64,000 nt of DNA, taken from Anisakis pegreffii (taxonomy: Eukaryota > Nematoda > Chromadorea > Rhabditida > Anisakidae). Positions 22,512 through 35,738 of this stretch are shown in pieces. The stretch lies in assembly GCA_035041965.1 (NCBI GenBank), contig JAPYMA010000440.1:124001-188000 (forward strand), written 5' to 3'. Each line of letters starts with the position of its first letter. Positions within the stretch are counted from its first letter, which is position 1. Below the pieces are notes generated by a model, which was not told the DNA's origin, did not search any database, and was given only the letters and a program-made list of their open reading frames with translations. The translations under genes were made by a program, and so were the position numbers.

Positions 22512-25137
22512 TCATGAATCGTTTTGAGTTTTTGTATACGGTGGTTCGGAATCACCGAATTGTGATACATCACCGTTTCCTTGAGCCTCAACCTGTAATT
22601 CCCATAACTGCTGTCTTTGTTGTATTCTCTCTGCAGCGTTCACCTGAGAAATAGAAGTGTTTCATTATCCGGCAATCATTTTAATGAATCACTTAGTACA
22701 TAATAGCAATACTTGATCACCCACATAACAGTAACGCTTGATCCACTAAATAACGAAATCCATCTTGCCACTCAAAGACATTAAAGTGGATTCAAATTAA
22801 AGACATATATAAGATATCAACAAAAGCTACAAATGAACCTTATTTGGTACGAAAGCGGCAATACGACACTTAAGATCACTGCCAATTTGGATAACAGAAG
22901 AGGCATTAGAGAAATTATTGGAGTAAGACGGTGCGCTGAATATGGTGATGAGTTTGTTCGACGGGTATACACAGAATCCACCGAGGCACATTTGATGGGC
23001 ACGTATTATCAGTTCAACACCGAGCGTTGCGCATGTCTCTTCGATCACCTTTAATCACTGGATTATGCATTCATTATCATAACACCATTCACTACTCAGT
23101 AAACATTATAATCGCTCAATAAACATTCAGCAGTATTCAATAAACAATTCAATCGCCCAGCATCCTTTCTCATTTACATATTTTTGTATCGTTGCACTGA
23201 TCGAACGAATGCTTTCTCATGATGGAACCTGCTTTCCGAAATAGAAACCCGATCCTCGTGAGCTGACGTGCCAGCTCAAGACGTCCGTATCAGGATCTGC
23301 CCACATCAAATCCGTTATTAATCCCTGAAACAGATGCACTTTTAGAGTAACTTTGCGGTTAAGCATATTAAAGTTATAAGCTGTCAGTTATAAGTGCGCG
23401 GAAGGATGTTGCAACTGAAGTGATCGTCAAGATAAAATAGTGGAGGGACGTTCTTGTAGGATTTCAGTTGGCATATTAACTGATTCAAAGGTTTCTATTC
23501 AAAGCAGAGTGACGTCAAAAATAACTTTTGAGGGATTCTTTAGAGGTTTGGTAATGTCACGAATATCTTGAAATGATTTCATTGATGGCGATAATCCACC
23601 GTGCATACAAAATATTTTCGTTTCAATCAACGCTGCAACTGGCAATAGGTTGAATACACGCTGAAATGGAGGTAATTGATTCGTTCAAAACACTACGAGT
23701 AGTCACACTAAGCAATTACTTCCAGCTAACTGACCATACTTTTGCATTCAATATACCAATTATTCACTATGTTGAATTTCGGCTGAGACGATTTGCTGGC
23801 AGTTTTTCATTTGGTCAGATCAATTTGCATTGTTCAGCAAAAGAACGGAGCCCTCAGCGAAAGTATCGTTGGAAATTATCGATCAGACTATCTGACAGTA
23901 AAAAATTATGAATCTTTCTTGAACAATAACCTGAAACTTCTCCCAAAACATGATTCCGTGCATTCCTTTGAAAAAACGCGTGCAATCATCATAAAATCCA
24001 TATCTTTTATTGACTCGTGCACATTCATGATTACCTCTCAATAAGTACACTCGATCGGAATACAGAACCTTAAACTCAGTATCTTTGGTCCATTTCATTC
24101 CACTGCGTTCTCTTCGAATAGATTATACTTTGTGTCTCTAGGCAATCCTCCGATTTTTTGGAGGAATTGTGATTTAGAAGAATGTGATGAATTCTGAAAG
24201 CACAACAGACAAATATGTCTATTTATAATGCATTAAGAACCTTGTAAGCAAGAAGCATACAAATACACTCCAGTTGCATTCCTCCTCGATCCACATAATC
24301 ACCCAAAAACAAATATCTCTGCAAAAAAAAGCTCCAAAAAATTGAACCACTTATAAGTCAGTAATATTGTTACCAATGAGTAACAGGATTGAACTATTCT
24401 GCAATAGGTAAAAAGCCAAAAATAATGCCGAGTGCTGGTATTGTTGTTGTCATTATCAATTCTATTTTCGAACTGTTAAGTCATCATTACAACCATCAAT
24501 GATATCGATAACGACTATATTACTGATGATATCGATAACGAGTTGAAAATAAAAAACGACTTTGCGACGTCATAAATGAGTAATCATTTTACATTTTACT
24601 ACACACTTGTGCGATACTCATTAATGAATACTTTGGTTCAGCCGTGATTATTGCAAACATTGATGAAGACAGTTTGATCTGAACATACGATTTGAACAAT
24701 CTCAAGAAATAAGCAACCTTCCACGGCGGTTGACCAAGCACAAGGAATATATTGATAAGATCGTTGAATTGTCCGTGTAGATCACCGCAAACTGTGATTG
24801 GAGCTTGGATTTCGATTAATGTACTTTCTTTTTCCAGTATCGGAGTTACATCCCGAATCAGCGTTGATATTTCAGCTGTTGTGTATTTCATCCGATGTAC
24901 CTGATTGATATCAAGAGAGCATTCATTATTATGATGAATATGTTAGGATTTTTCTTTTGGATGTCGCGAATTATTTGTAGATATTATGTATTTCTAGCAT
25001 TTTCATTGAACAGTTAAACTTCATGTGAAAATCAAAAATTCACACTATGCACGACCTGGAAAAATGATGTAGATTGAAAAACGAACTCCTGGTTTAATTT
25101 CTTCATAATGACGATCCAAGAATTCAGCATAGTTCAT
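22512..25137 (-). CDS. PP1-like serine/threonine phosphatase (PPP family)
   Basis: A metal-dependent PPP phosphatase catalytic subunit. Eight exons, all in phase 0, give 340 residues: 25087-25137, 24718-24900, 24241-24318, 23931-24068, 23526-23660, 23229-23324, 22839-23048, 22512-22643. The core motifs are present in order: CGDLHGQ, GDYVDRG, LRGNHE, a second HGG (CMHGGLSP) and IIRAHQ, so the metal and phosphate ligands appear intact. It differs from canonical PP1 by a short insert after the YGFYDDC segment ([14 protein letters not shown]) and by SAPSYSNNF in place of SAPNYCGEF, so the cysteine that binds some natural toxins is absent. A Gln/Glu-rich tail ([14 protein letters not shown]) ends the protein. 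The start at 25,137 is tentative, because the frame continues upstream (ELPPEQFIEN) to a possible acceptor. It probably belongs to the enlarged nematode PP1-like group. Confidence 0.87.
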
Positions 25138-28100
25138 ATTTTCAATGAACTGTTCAGGTGGTAGTTCATCATTCCTTTAATACATACATAATCGTAATTA
25201 CTACGTATCCAACTCTTATCTCATTAGTACTATAATTTCGTACAATCGCTAGATGCTTCGCATAATGCGAACGTTTCGAAACTTATGGATCCGTTTTAAA
25301 AGCAACGATCTGATCCTAATTAATTCCAGTAGTTCTCTCTGTTAAGCGATAATTCACTAAAGTATTATCTCAAAAAACTAACGAATGAGTGCAGCATCGA
25401 TTTTGAAAAATCATTGTGTGAGCTTTGAAAAAATCGAATAACATAATGTGCGGAAAATGAAACTGGATATCATTTTTATTACTTTTAGCTTGAATGCTTT
25501 CATATGAATCTTTCTTCATGTGTTTCAATAGAAACCCGTCAAATATTGACTTTTATTATCGCATTATTGGAATATCATGCACTCAGAATGTTGCATGACA
25601 TGAAACTTCAGAGCTGTAGCTGTAAATTTTAAACAAGAAAACATTCTAATGAAGAGTGTAAATTTGGTAGTATTACCATCGGCTGGAAATATTTCTTCTG
25701 TCATACAGACTTAATTTAGCGTAACTGTTGCACGATGAAGATGATATATTTAGACGACCTAAACAATCCAAACTTTTTTAGAAGGAATATCGAGTTTGAT
25801 TGCTTAAAATTCTGCTTAGAATAGCTATCTTGAATGACAAACTTGATTGCTCCTTTGCAGCTGAGGCTAATGGTTCCGCATCCTGAAATTAAGAAGAGCC
25901 GTTTGCGAAATTCGCTTTGAAGGATTAACCTTCATATGACTCGAGTTCAAATAACAAATTGAGTTCAAATGCATCATAATGACTCGTGTGGTTTCTTGTT
26001 AAACCGACGTGTTTAAATCACCCGATTTTGTTGGTGTTTTGCAAAAACGTTTCATTTGAGATGATCAGAAATGCAATATTTATCGTTCATTTTATGCAGT
26101 ATCATTTTTCAAAGAAAGGCGATCAACACTTGGCTGCAGACATAAAGGAGAACATCTCAAGAATAGCGCCTTTTATTATTAAAGTTTGGAATGCAAATGG
26201 ATAGAGTCCACCGAAGGCATGCTCCATAACAGAAAATGGTATCGTTTGATATAAGAGATATAATAGACTTAATCGGTGCTCGATGAGCTTACGTATGTGC
26301 TCACATGCGTAAATAACTGATAAAAAATCGATGATTCAAAATGTGAACGGAAATAACCGCGAGCTGAAAAATCGCCGACGCATCTGCCAATCCATAGTGG
26401 ATAGACGATTGTGATGATTGTGTTAAACTAAATTTTTGAAATATTTGCGGTAATTAGTTCATAATATTAACTGATATTTTCTCTGTCAATCAAACAATTG
26501 ATATATAAAATCATTTCTCATCTTCCAATAAACTTGATTCTTACGATCGAATGAACTATGTCGGTTCGATAATTCAGCGAGAATTTCAGTGAAAGCGTTT
26601 CAGTGTTCCAAGTGCATGATTATAATTGAACCAAAACTATCATGTTGCAGTAATAATATTGATGATAACAGAGTCTGTGCAACATTTTGAATGATTGCAA
26701 TTGTGAAGAAAGATATTTGGATTTGAAGTAGTAGCTAGAAATGAAATGCGCATGCTGGTGCGATGCGTAGATTGTTTCTCATAGAAATGCGTAAGTTCTT
26801 AATGGCCATATAGTTCTGATCATAATGTTAGTGAATCAATGAGACACGTACGCTAAACACAGTGAGCCACTCGGTTTAGTACCTTCATCGCGCGTTTTAA
26901 AACATTTCTTCGCTTTTACAGCCATTTTTAGCAGAGGCAAACGTATCAACCTCTCGTCAACTCAAAACCATTTCAAACAATAGTGTCTAATCAAACGAAT
27001 GGTCATGTTGCTTCATTTCACTTTGCATAAATGCTAATTTCATCTAGTCTCTTAATTCCGCACCAGTTCAGGCATTCTCAACCGCTGGGTAGAAGCAATA
27101 CACGGCTGGTGATTTTAAGCAAAGAATGCAACGTGTCGACGAGCAGCAAAGCATAAAGCAACATCGTTATCATTCACGCCTATAAGGTCTATGTACTCGT
27201 CTTCCAAATACTTGTCGAATCAATTAAGTGCGATAAACGATCAAAATGTCCAAAACGATAATGATTAGATTCGCTGTATTAATTCCATCAGTGGTCTCTT
27301 ATATATTTCGATATGATTAAGCATGCATTTCTTTAGAATTAATATGAATTATTTCTATTTGTATTTAAATTTGCTTGAAATTTACATCTGCAATTATGTT
27401 GAATTTTTAGAATCATAGTTTTTTTTAGAAAATTATGTTAAATTTTTTCAGAAATTTACATTTCAAGGACGTTTCTATATTTAAAAAATTTTTTAGAATT
27501 CGAGTTCGATAGGTAAATAGGAAACGTGCTAGTTTCTTTAATAACTCTCTGATTGTGAGTGTACTTAGAGTGGTGGTGTCGGATTAACGAGGTAAATTCT
27601 TTTTTTTTGGAGCTTATGAGCTGTTCATTATGGTTATCTCATGCTCGCTTTTTCAAGTTCGATGTTCGATTGTAAGAATTGAAACAAATCCATTTTCTAA
27701 GCTGAAATTTTTTTCTCCGTTTCATCGCAACTTTCAAAAGATTTATGAACTTTCTTATTTATCATCTTATTTTTTTCAGCTCTTCAACGCAAACAGTGGT
27801 CACAACATCACGATTCCGATAAGATCCATCGCCAGAAAAACGTCAACAACAAGATTTACTCGAAAGAGGATACCATTCGCGAATAGTGGTTGGATGATGT
27901 TTTCCATGGCTTTCAAATTTTGTACCTTCGAATCTTTTGTTGGTTTATTTAAGTTTCCCTTTCGGTAGCCGTTGTGGATTTTCGTTCTCCAGTCCATACA
28001 ACTTCTTGTCTCCATTGGCGTTGTAATTTAGAATGATTTCGTTAATTGCATAATGACACGTTGAACTAGCAATTAAATTCTTATTTGCCCGACCGATTCT

Positions 28101-28480
28101 ATCTCATGTCAGATATGCATTAAATTTCGCAAATTGTTTGTTCTAGAAGGCATTTTTGTCAAAGCGTATTTTCGAAAAGGTTTGTTTTCAATTATGTGGT
28201 TCAGGTTGTTCAATGATAAGTAGTTTTAACGTTCGGCACTCTTTTCGTTTAGCTCCTATCTCGCTCAAAAAAAATTTTTTTTTCCAACATGATCAAAATT
28301 TTTTCCCAAGTCTGAAAGAGAAGGCTCTCTCACATCATTTTTCCCTCTGCTTCCATTACAAACATCGCGTGTATCGTTCATCATATCTGTCTAACTCACT
28401 GGTGCCCACACTGGGATGCTCCGTTACTCCCTTCGACGGTTTGGCGGACTGTTTTTGCGCCTGTCATTCTCGTGCTGCCC
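25138..28480. other. gene-poor stretch with two candidate orphan exons
   Basis: Two small frames flanked by good splice signals were noted. One on the minus strand, about 25,786-25,882 after TTTCAG, reads DAEPLASAAKEQSSLSFKIA. One on the plus strand, about 26,099-26,197 after TATGCAG, reads YHFSKKGDQHLAADIKENIS. Neither could be joined to anything. The minus exon might be an upstream exon of the phosphatase, but phase does not fit simply. The rest holds only short frames. Confidence 0.3.
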
Positions 28481-29117
28481 CCTGATTGGTTAATTATCAG
28501 CCAGGGCGCCGTGTATCGTCAACCGCATTATATTGGTTGTTTTCATTTGTCTCATCGACACTAAAATCTGGTGATGTGAAGTGCCAGTGCCCGTCTACTG
28601 TACCCAACCTGTATTGCATTCGAACCTGCATCAGAGGAGTTATTCTAACAAATAATTATCATTTTGCACTGCCTTCACTCAACAGACACAACAATATTAC
28701 TGGTGCTAGGAACGATATACTTATTCTGATATTCAGCGTGAATTGAAGCAAAGGGACGGAAATACCTTCGGATTACGCGCATTGGTCGACTGGACGAGTT
28801 TCTTTCGTGAAGCTGCAGTACAGTATTACACTGATCATCCAGTACGCATTGGTGGATGATCAGTCGGAGTTTCATGGTACCCTTGAAAAAAGAAATGCAG
28901 ACACTCTTCTACCTGTTGTTATTGATAAAGTTTACCGGGCACCACTGTTGTGTCCGATCTGTGATTGAAGTTTAGCGGTACCACAAGTTTGCCGCAAAAG
29001 TGTCAGTACGAATATGGCAATCATCCGAAAAGTTTTGTAGATCCAGATACAGAGGCTTGCACGAATGTAGTGGAGTCGATATGGCAAAAGTTCAAAGCCA
29101 AGCACAAGTCACACTAA
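28480..29117 (+). pseudogene. degraded Merlin/ISXO2-type DDE transposase
   Basis: Three plus-strand segments in different frames match, in order, the ISXO2-like transposase of Merlin DNA transposons. First comes GNTFGLRALVDWTSFFREAA ending HPVRIGG (to about 28,857). Next is EKRNADTLLPVVIDK (about 28,876-28,930). Last is FVDPDTEACTNVVESIWQKF with a stop at 29,115-29,117. Stop codons, frame changes and loss of the stretch between IGG and EKR, including the first catalytic Asp region, make it inactive. A cysteine pair (KCQCPS, about 28,580) may be left from the N-terminal zinc ribbon. Flanking terminal repeats were not located. Confidence 0.75.
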
Positions 29118-29439
29118 TCGTAGCTTATCATCAGTTTATGTAGAACAGTTCGTTTGAAGAAGGAATTTGGAAGGGAAGATTGCTTATTCAACTTATAGAA
29201 GCAGATAGCAGATATGTATCCCATATGATGTAGGGCTAGAACAATATAACTTAAACCAACGGTCCTCCTTAGGGCCAACAAAATCATAAACCAAACTTAA
29301 TTTCATAGTTTTCACAATAGTGTCATTAACTGTTTCCGAAGATCACTGTCTCACGGACAGGGGGAAATTACTCACTTTTGGGTAATTGGAGAGTACCATG
29401 GGGGTAATGGAGGCAATCGGGAAATTAGTTCTGACATTA

Positions 29440-29550
29440 TGCATGGAAATAGTAAATTATTGTAGTGGGAGGAGGGGGGGGGGATAACGACGGTCTGCCA
29501 CACCATTGAAGGGGGTAATGGAGCACCCGAGCGCGGTCTAACATCTCAAA
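29440..29550. repeat. G-rich dispersed repeat copy
   Basis: ATAGTAAATTATTGTAGTGG, a long G-run, then GGTCTGCCACACCATTGAAG and GGGGTAATGGAGC. The same order of blocks occurs at 35,815-35,925 inside the 420-bp inverted-repeat element. Confidence 0.6.
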
Positions 29551-29882
29551 TATGAGCATTTAAATGATGCGTTGATCATAGGAAATGTTGCACCTGTGTA
29601 AACGCATAATGAAAAGGCAATTGACAAAGGTAAGAGAGGGGATGAGACAAAAGACGAAGTACAAGACGCGATGTGAGTGAGTACAGACAGCGACCTTCAG
29701 ATGAGAGATCTTGAACTTTAAAAAATTTTGCTCACCCTCACGTTTAAATCAGTGCATGTGCTTTCATGTTTTAATCAGTGCACGTACCAGATACCGATCT
29801 GTCCATTAACATTTCATTCGAGTTTGAAAGTGAATGAGGGCAGAACGCTTTGTTTGGCTTCATTTTGAGCAAATTTTTTTGC

Positions 29883-30233
29883 TCAAGCTGAATTTCTGTG
29901 ATCGTCATTGTTTTTACTCATGATATATGCTGACATTTGTTGGTGATTCTTCCGAAGCGTTTTCGATCGTCCACTCGTAAATTTAACGGGTAAGAGATAT
30001 TTAGCATCAGGACAAGTGAAGACTAGCTCCCGGTTTCCCAGACTTCGTTTCGGTTCGATTTTGAACAATGCGAACACATGTTCACCATTGTGTGCGAAGA
30101 TTACTAAACGCGTGATATGTGGTAGTTTGGTGCGGGGATCGGGAAATACCGGGACCCTGTCTCTGAATCCCCGTCGTCGTCTTTTTTGGGCCGAGTATTT
30201 TCGAGGTGTCCGACTGCAAAATTTCGTTCCCAT
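29883..30233 (-). CDS. hypothetical single-exon open frame
   Basis: A 116-codon minus-strand frame has an ATG start and is richer in G+C than its neighbours. It starts with a basic stretch (KRRRRGFRDR) and continues RLVIFAHNGEHVFALFKIEP. The opposite strand is also partly open, which weakens the case. No domain was recognised. It lies between the transposase remnant and a MITE, so a transposon-derived fragment is possible. Confidence 0.3.
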   Translation of the reverse strand: MGTKFCSRTPRKYSAQKRRRRGFRDRVPVFPDPRTKLPHITRLVIFAHNGEHVFALFKIEPKRSLGNRELVFTCPDAKYLLPVKFTSGRSKTLRKNHQQMSAYIMSKNNDDHRNSA

Positions 30234-30349
30234 CCCCGACTTTTTTATGTTCCGTACGACACTACTATGTTAGTACATTATAATACTATGTGGTATATTA
30301 TATAATTGTGTGGGCCATATTAGTTCTTTTATGTCTGTGTTCGAGGTAA

Positions 30350-30483
30350 TGTTGTATTTCAGGTTGATAAAATCATAACGGCATTTTGTTCACATTCGCA
30401 ATTGATTGTGTTGTTTGGTAAGAACCCAGCAAGAAACGTTCGAACGAAATGCCGTTGTGATTCAACCAACCTGAAATACAACA
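30350..30483. mobile_element. foldback MITE, copy 1 (complete)
   Basis: The element is bounded by TGTTGTATTTCAGGTTG and its exact reverse complement. The arms continue imperfectly inward (AACGGCATTTTGTTC against GAACGAAATGCCGTT), leaving a central spacer of roughly 40 bp. A second copy lies at 47,653-47,782. No clear target-site duplication was seen. Confidence 0.8.
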
Positions 30484-30489
30484 TTCCTG

Positions 30490-31600
30490 TCTGGTATTTT
30501 ATTACGCCAATGTTTACAATCAGTTTCGTAAAATTTTCAAAACAAACCTACTCGTGTATCAATCTTATGAACAACGTTGTTATTTTTGCAAATTTGTGAC
30601 TTGATGATATATGATGATACATTGCAAATTGATCAAACGGTTTTAAACGATTTTATTTTCGTAAAACGATTTTATTTCTTCATTCCTTTAGTGACCCATC
30701 TCAGAGCCACTTTTTGCAATATTTCCAAGCACATTCACTGTAGATTATGTTTATATTTGTAAACGTGTCACCAACAGACAAAAAAGAAAACTGTTATGCA
30801 AAGTAAACAATAAAACACGGCGAATTCCCATTGATCAATAGGCTTTACTGGTCTGTTCACTGTTTGCGATAATTATGTGACAGAATTGAAAGAATTGAGG
30901 ACTGAGGGACTTTCGAGTCTGATATTCTCTAAGTTTTTCATTAATACTGGAATTATAAAGATTTCCATCTTGACTTTAACATCGGAAAGATCTGATAAGA
31001 TAATTAGTCTGATATAATATGATAATATACGATAACTACAGCAGAACTTTACGATGCAACCGTTGAATCGCATCGCAGTTCTGCTGGATCCATCTTATAT
31101 TATCATTTTATATTTCAGTAATATTTGAAATAACAACTTTCTTATCAAACAACATTCTTTCAATCATAAACAAAACTATGTGTGACGAACTTTTACGCTG
31201 ACATTCGGTGTTATGTATATCCTTTTATACAATTGAAATGTTAGAGTGATCATACAAATAAAATGTTCAAGTTTTTAAAATTCGCCTTTGGTAGTACGCA
31301 AACGATGTCACTTGAAATTCGTTTGTCACCACTGAATTTCGACTATCTTGATTGTACAGTTATTCAAATGTTTTCATTTGATTTTAACTTATCAGAGAAA
31401 CAGTTCCTTATCTTATCTCTAGGAGTGTTTGAAGTGCTCTGCGCTACGCATATAATGTGGCGTCGATTCATTAGTGTTGTGCAGTAGGATTGGTAAACTA
31501 TCGTTGTGTGGCAGTGTTTAATCACCAAATAATTATGCCATTCGTATAAACATTCTTCGTGTCAATGTGTTTTCATTCGTATAACCATTTTTAGCCGAAA
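30490..31600. other. intergenic stretch upstream of the kinase gene
   Basis: No supported gene. A plus-strand frame at 31,263-31,487 is AT-rich and lacks motifs. The promoter of the glycerol kinase-like gene should lie near the right end. Confidence 0.4.
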
Positions 31601-31608
31601 AATAATAA

Positions 31609-34600
31609 ATGAATGGTTTTCGAAAGGATCTTCAGAGGAAATATATCATTGGTGTGGACGTTGGAACAACAACAGTCCGTGCATGTCTTTTTGATGAGAA
31701 ATGCCGTATTATTGCTAAATCTGAAAAACCTGTTCGTTTTTTAACTTAATTATATGTGAAATGCCGTGAGATCACAATTTTGATTTCTATAGCTCACAAG
31801 AAATTCAGATTTTATGTGATAATTTTATATTCTACGTAAGTAACAACGGTAGCTCTAAAATATCTCTCAAATATGTATCCTCTACAGAATTTTGCTGTGT
31901 CATATTTAATGCAGAAATTGCTGGTATTATGATTGGTATTTCGTCACTCTAACGGCTTTAATTTTTTAAGTGTCGTTGTGAATATTATCATTTCAAGCTT
32001 TTTTAATTTCAAATCAAATGTTCAAAAGTTAGATTTCGGTCTTTCACTGACTCTAAGAAGTGCATAGTTTTAGTCGAATTTTGAATTCAGGTGCAGTTAG
32101 AATTAAGTAATGTCGGCTGTGAGGGGATGCGTGCTGAAATCGATCCTGATTTATTGTGGAATACGTTTTGTGCAGTTTGCAAGGAAATCAGTAAATTTCA
32201 CTTTGGTTTTTATTCGAACATGTTTCGTTGTTAACGAATATTTTACTCTGCACCATTTCGATCATTTAATGCACTCGAATTGAACTGATTCAGGTCATGA
32301 GTTTTCGACTCATCTTTAAGTGATTACTTGATGGAAGCATGATTATACAGTTCAGTGTTAGAGTGCAATGTGTTCAAAATTGAATCACAGATATTATTCA
32401 GGGTTCGTTTCAATATCATAGAAGTCAGAATTATATTTTTAGTAGCGGGGGTAGACGATGTCACTTCAGTTGCATCAATGGGTATCAGCTGTCATAGGAA
32501 TTCATTTATTTGCTGGAATAAGTAAGTCGTTCAGTTTCATATTTGGCCATTCTACAACTTGTTCGAAATAGCATTCTTATATTGGAATACTTCGTGCTGT
32601 ACAAGGATTTTGCAGTCCGATTTTTGAGTATCCAAATCATTGTTCACCTCATTTCGTTTTATATAAATCTAGCACAAGTTGCTGTTTCTTTATTTGCAGA
32701 GATACAGGTCAACCGTGCCATAAATTGATCACATGGAAAGATTGCCGTGCGCGACAAATATGCAAAAAGTGGAATGCTTCTCTCCTGATCAAGGTTTCTC
32801 TCTGAAATTAATGTCGCTCTCTTCTCGAACATTTGCAATGAATCGAAAGATTGAATGTGCGTTATTTGCATGCTTAAAATTGTTGATTTGGGTACGAGTC
32901 ATTAAATGTAAACCATTCAAACGCTACAAAGAGTATTTTTATTTGATAGGCTTACAAGTATTCTTTCAGTCAGCTGGAGCTTTGTTTTTGTAGTTCGATA
33001 ATTCAGCGAAATTTAAGGCAATGAATATATTCGGTTCAGTAGCCCATTTCTTTACTCGAATTCAACGATTCAAAGCGTTTAGAATGTTTCAATTCCTTGG
33101 TGGATTTGTCACACATCGTTTGATGGTCACTATTCAAGAGGTTTGCTTCTCATCTCCTTTTCTTTCATTTCTTTCAGAGTATGTTTTCGTATTTTATTAA
33201 TTTTCTGAATTTAATGTCATCCATGAGGAAGGGGTGAAGGAAGATATCTGTGGAAAATCATTCTCATTCACTCTATGTCTCTCGATTAATTCTAACCTTG
33301 CTGATGCATTTATTCAGAATGCTGAAATGCAAAACTTGTTGACAAGTGATAAATTAATGTACGGTTGTTTGGATACATGGTTAATACATAAACTAACGAA
33401 AGGTGCTGTGCATGTAACTGAACCATCTAATTCTTCTACAACTGGCCTTTATGACCCATACATGGTATGTTGAAACCCATAGTTGTTTGATTGATTTGTT
33501 ATCTTTGTTTGAAATCAGTTGCAGTCGTGTTTGAGCTTCAATTATTCATTGTAATAAGCTTCCATTATTGCTAAGCGAAAAGTTTTTTCAGATGAATTGG
33601 GGTCACATGTTGCTGAGGATAATATCCTTCCCGGTTTCACTACTCCCTAAATTAACGTTTTCGGCTGGTGTTCCACTAGCCACATGCCATAATGAAATAT
33701 TCGGATTTCCTCTGAAGATTGGTTCAATGGTATCATGAATTTGGATTTTTTAAAATATTCTTCAAGCTTTTAAGGTTTCTAGCGAGTGTATTTTGAGTTG
33801 TTCGCTTGAAAAAATGGAAGACAATAAAGTTGTGTCAAAGAAATTGTCGTATGATAAAAGCGTTTCTATTCTTAAAAAGGTTATTTGATTTGAAGGCTGG
33901 TGATCAACAGGCTGCACTGTTTGGAAGTGGAGGTTGGCATAAAGGTGATGTTAATATTTGCATCGGTACCGGAGCTTTTCTTGATCTCAACACCGGGCAA
34001 CATCCTATTGCTTCATTGAACGGTATGTGAACAGAGCATGTGGAATTTAATTGCGCCTTCTTTGTTATAGAAGAATATTAATTTAAAAATTGTTCATTCA
34101 GATTATAGCGAAATAATCCAAATTCTCGTCACCAACAAAAATTCAGGCTTGTATCCTGTGTTGGCGTGGCGGTTTCCGCATCACTACAATTTTGCTGCTG
34201 AAGGTTCATCGTTCGAAACTGGATCGTTGGTGAAGTGGGCGCAGTCCATTGGTCTTTTTGATGACATAGCGCAGTTACCAAATATCACCTCCAAAGTATC
34301 TCGAACTGGTATTGATTTATATATTCTTTCATTCATGGTAGGCATTCATATTATTTATGCACGATTGTTCATGACAGTTTGTTTATTTTTGATTTGAAAT
34401 CAGTGGTGATCGAGGATTAGATTGAGTGGCTTTGAATTGCAGATTTGTGTTTCGTGCCAGCATTCAGCGGTCTACAAACACCAATAAACGATACGACTGC
34501 GTGTTGTGCATTCTTGGGATTGCGACCGAATACAACCAAAGAGCATATGCTCATTGCACTGTTGGATTCGATCGCATTTCGAATTTATCAAATATGGAAC

Positions 34601-35500
34601 ACTTTGACTGATGAGATCGATTTTGAAGTGAACAACGTTATCAAGTGAGCAATACACTATTTGATTAGTACACTATTTATGTCAGTAGATGTTTTGTCGT
34701 AATATGTGTGTCACTGCGTTCTTTATCTGTGAAATGAGTTCGTCTCATTCATGAAATATTTATGTGTGGTTGCGTTGGTGTCATGAAACTATTCGAATTG
34801 ATACGTTTAGTTTTTTCTATGAAATCTTGTGTTTATTAGGATGGATGATTGTGTTCATCGATTATCAGTGCTTTTATTATCGGTATTCAGTGCAAATTCG
34901 AACATTGATCAGCTTGAAGAAACTGATCTGTATGTGATGAATAAATGGAGTGAATTGCAGATGCTGCGGAGGGGTGTCATCAAATGACTTTATTTGTCAG
35001 ACGATATCGACACTGATCAATCGTCCTCTGCAGCGACTCGATGAACAGTGTTCCACATCAGCACGAGGTGTGGCCATGATGGCTGGAATTACCGTGGGTA
35101 AGTTATTCGAATTGTTCATTATTGCATCTCATTTCTATCATTCTCTATTATATACGCTTACTTCAGATGTTTTTATTCATGATACTTGTGCAAATTGCAA
35201 ACAAGAATACATTATGGTATTATAATGTCTCTAAATGATGAATTTTTCTGTAATTTTATTCGTTTTTTGGAATAAATGCGAACCGTTTGCTGATAATATT
35301 TAAAATAATTTGAATGTTCATGTGTCATGTGGTTTGTGCAAATAGGTTTGTGGAATAAGGATGATCTGTATGAAATGATCGATGTTAATAAAACATTCAA
35401 TCCGAATATCGATGAACGACCGTCACTCGTTGAAGCATTTAATCGATGGCAACATAATATTCGAAGATCGTTCAATTATTATGATAATGTTGATAAATAG
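31609..35500 (+). CDS. GK5: glycerol kinase 5-like FGGY carbohydrate kinase
   Basis: Predicted ATP-dependent sugar or polyol kinase of the FGGY family. Human GK5 is annotated as a putative glycerol kinase, so the substrate is inferred. Twelve exons keep phase throughout and give 528 residues (human 529): 31609-31731, 32091-32190, 32443-32521, 32700-32793, 33018-33140, 33318-33464, 33592-33729, 33896-34022, 34147-34308, 34443-34644, 34961-35097, 35346-35500. Motifs: [79 protein letters not shown] and [11 protein letters not shown]. In the last motif the residues before GG are CC, where relatives usually have Asp before GG. Exons 5 and 8 use acceptors ending AAG. An AATAAA lies at 35,615-35,620. 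A 420-bp MITE follows the gene. Confidence 0.93.
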
Positions 35501-35738
35501 TTGTGTCTTCCGTCATATTTATTCGTGGTTTCATCACGCGTTCGTCGAAATCAGTGTATCTCATAGGGCTTGAATTATCCACTTCGAGGTAATTTGGGAA
35601 TAACTGGAAGTATAAATAAACTTCTTGATAAATTTCAATTTTATCATCGTTGACGATTGTTTTTTGCATCACTTTTCGTTGGTAACTGCCGACGTTCTTG
35701 TTCTTTCCGCAATTGATAAATCACGTGTTCGTTAAATT

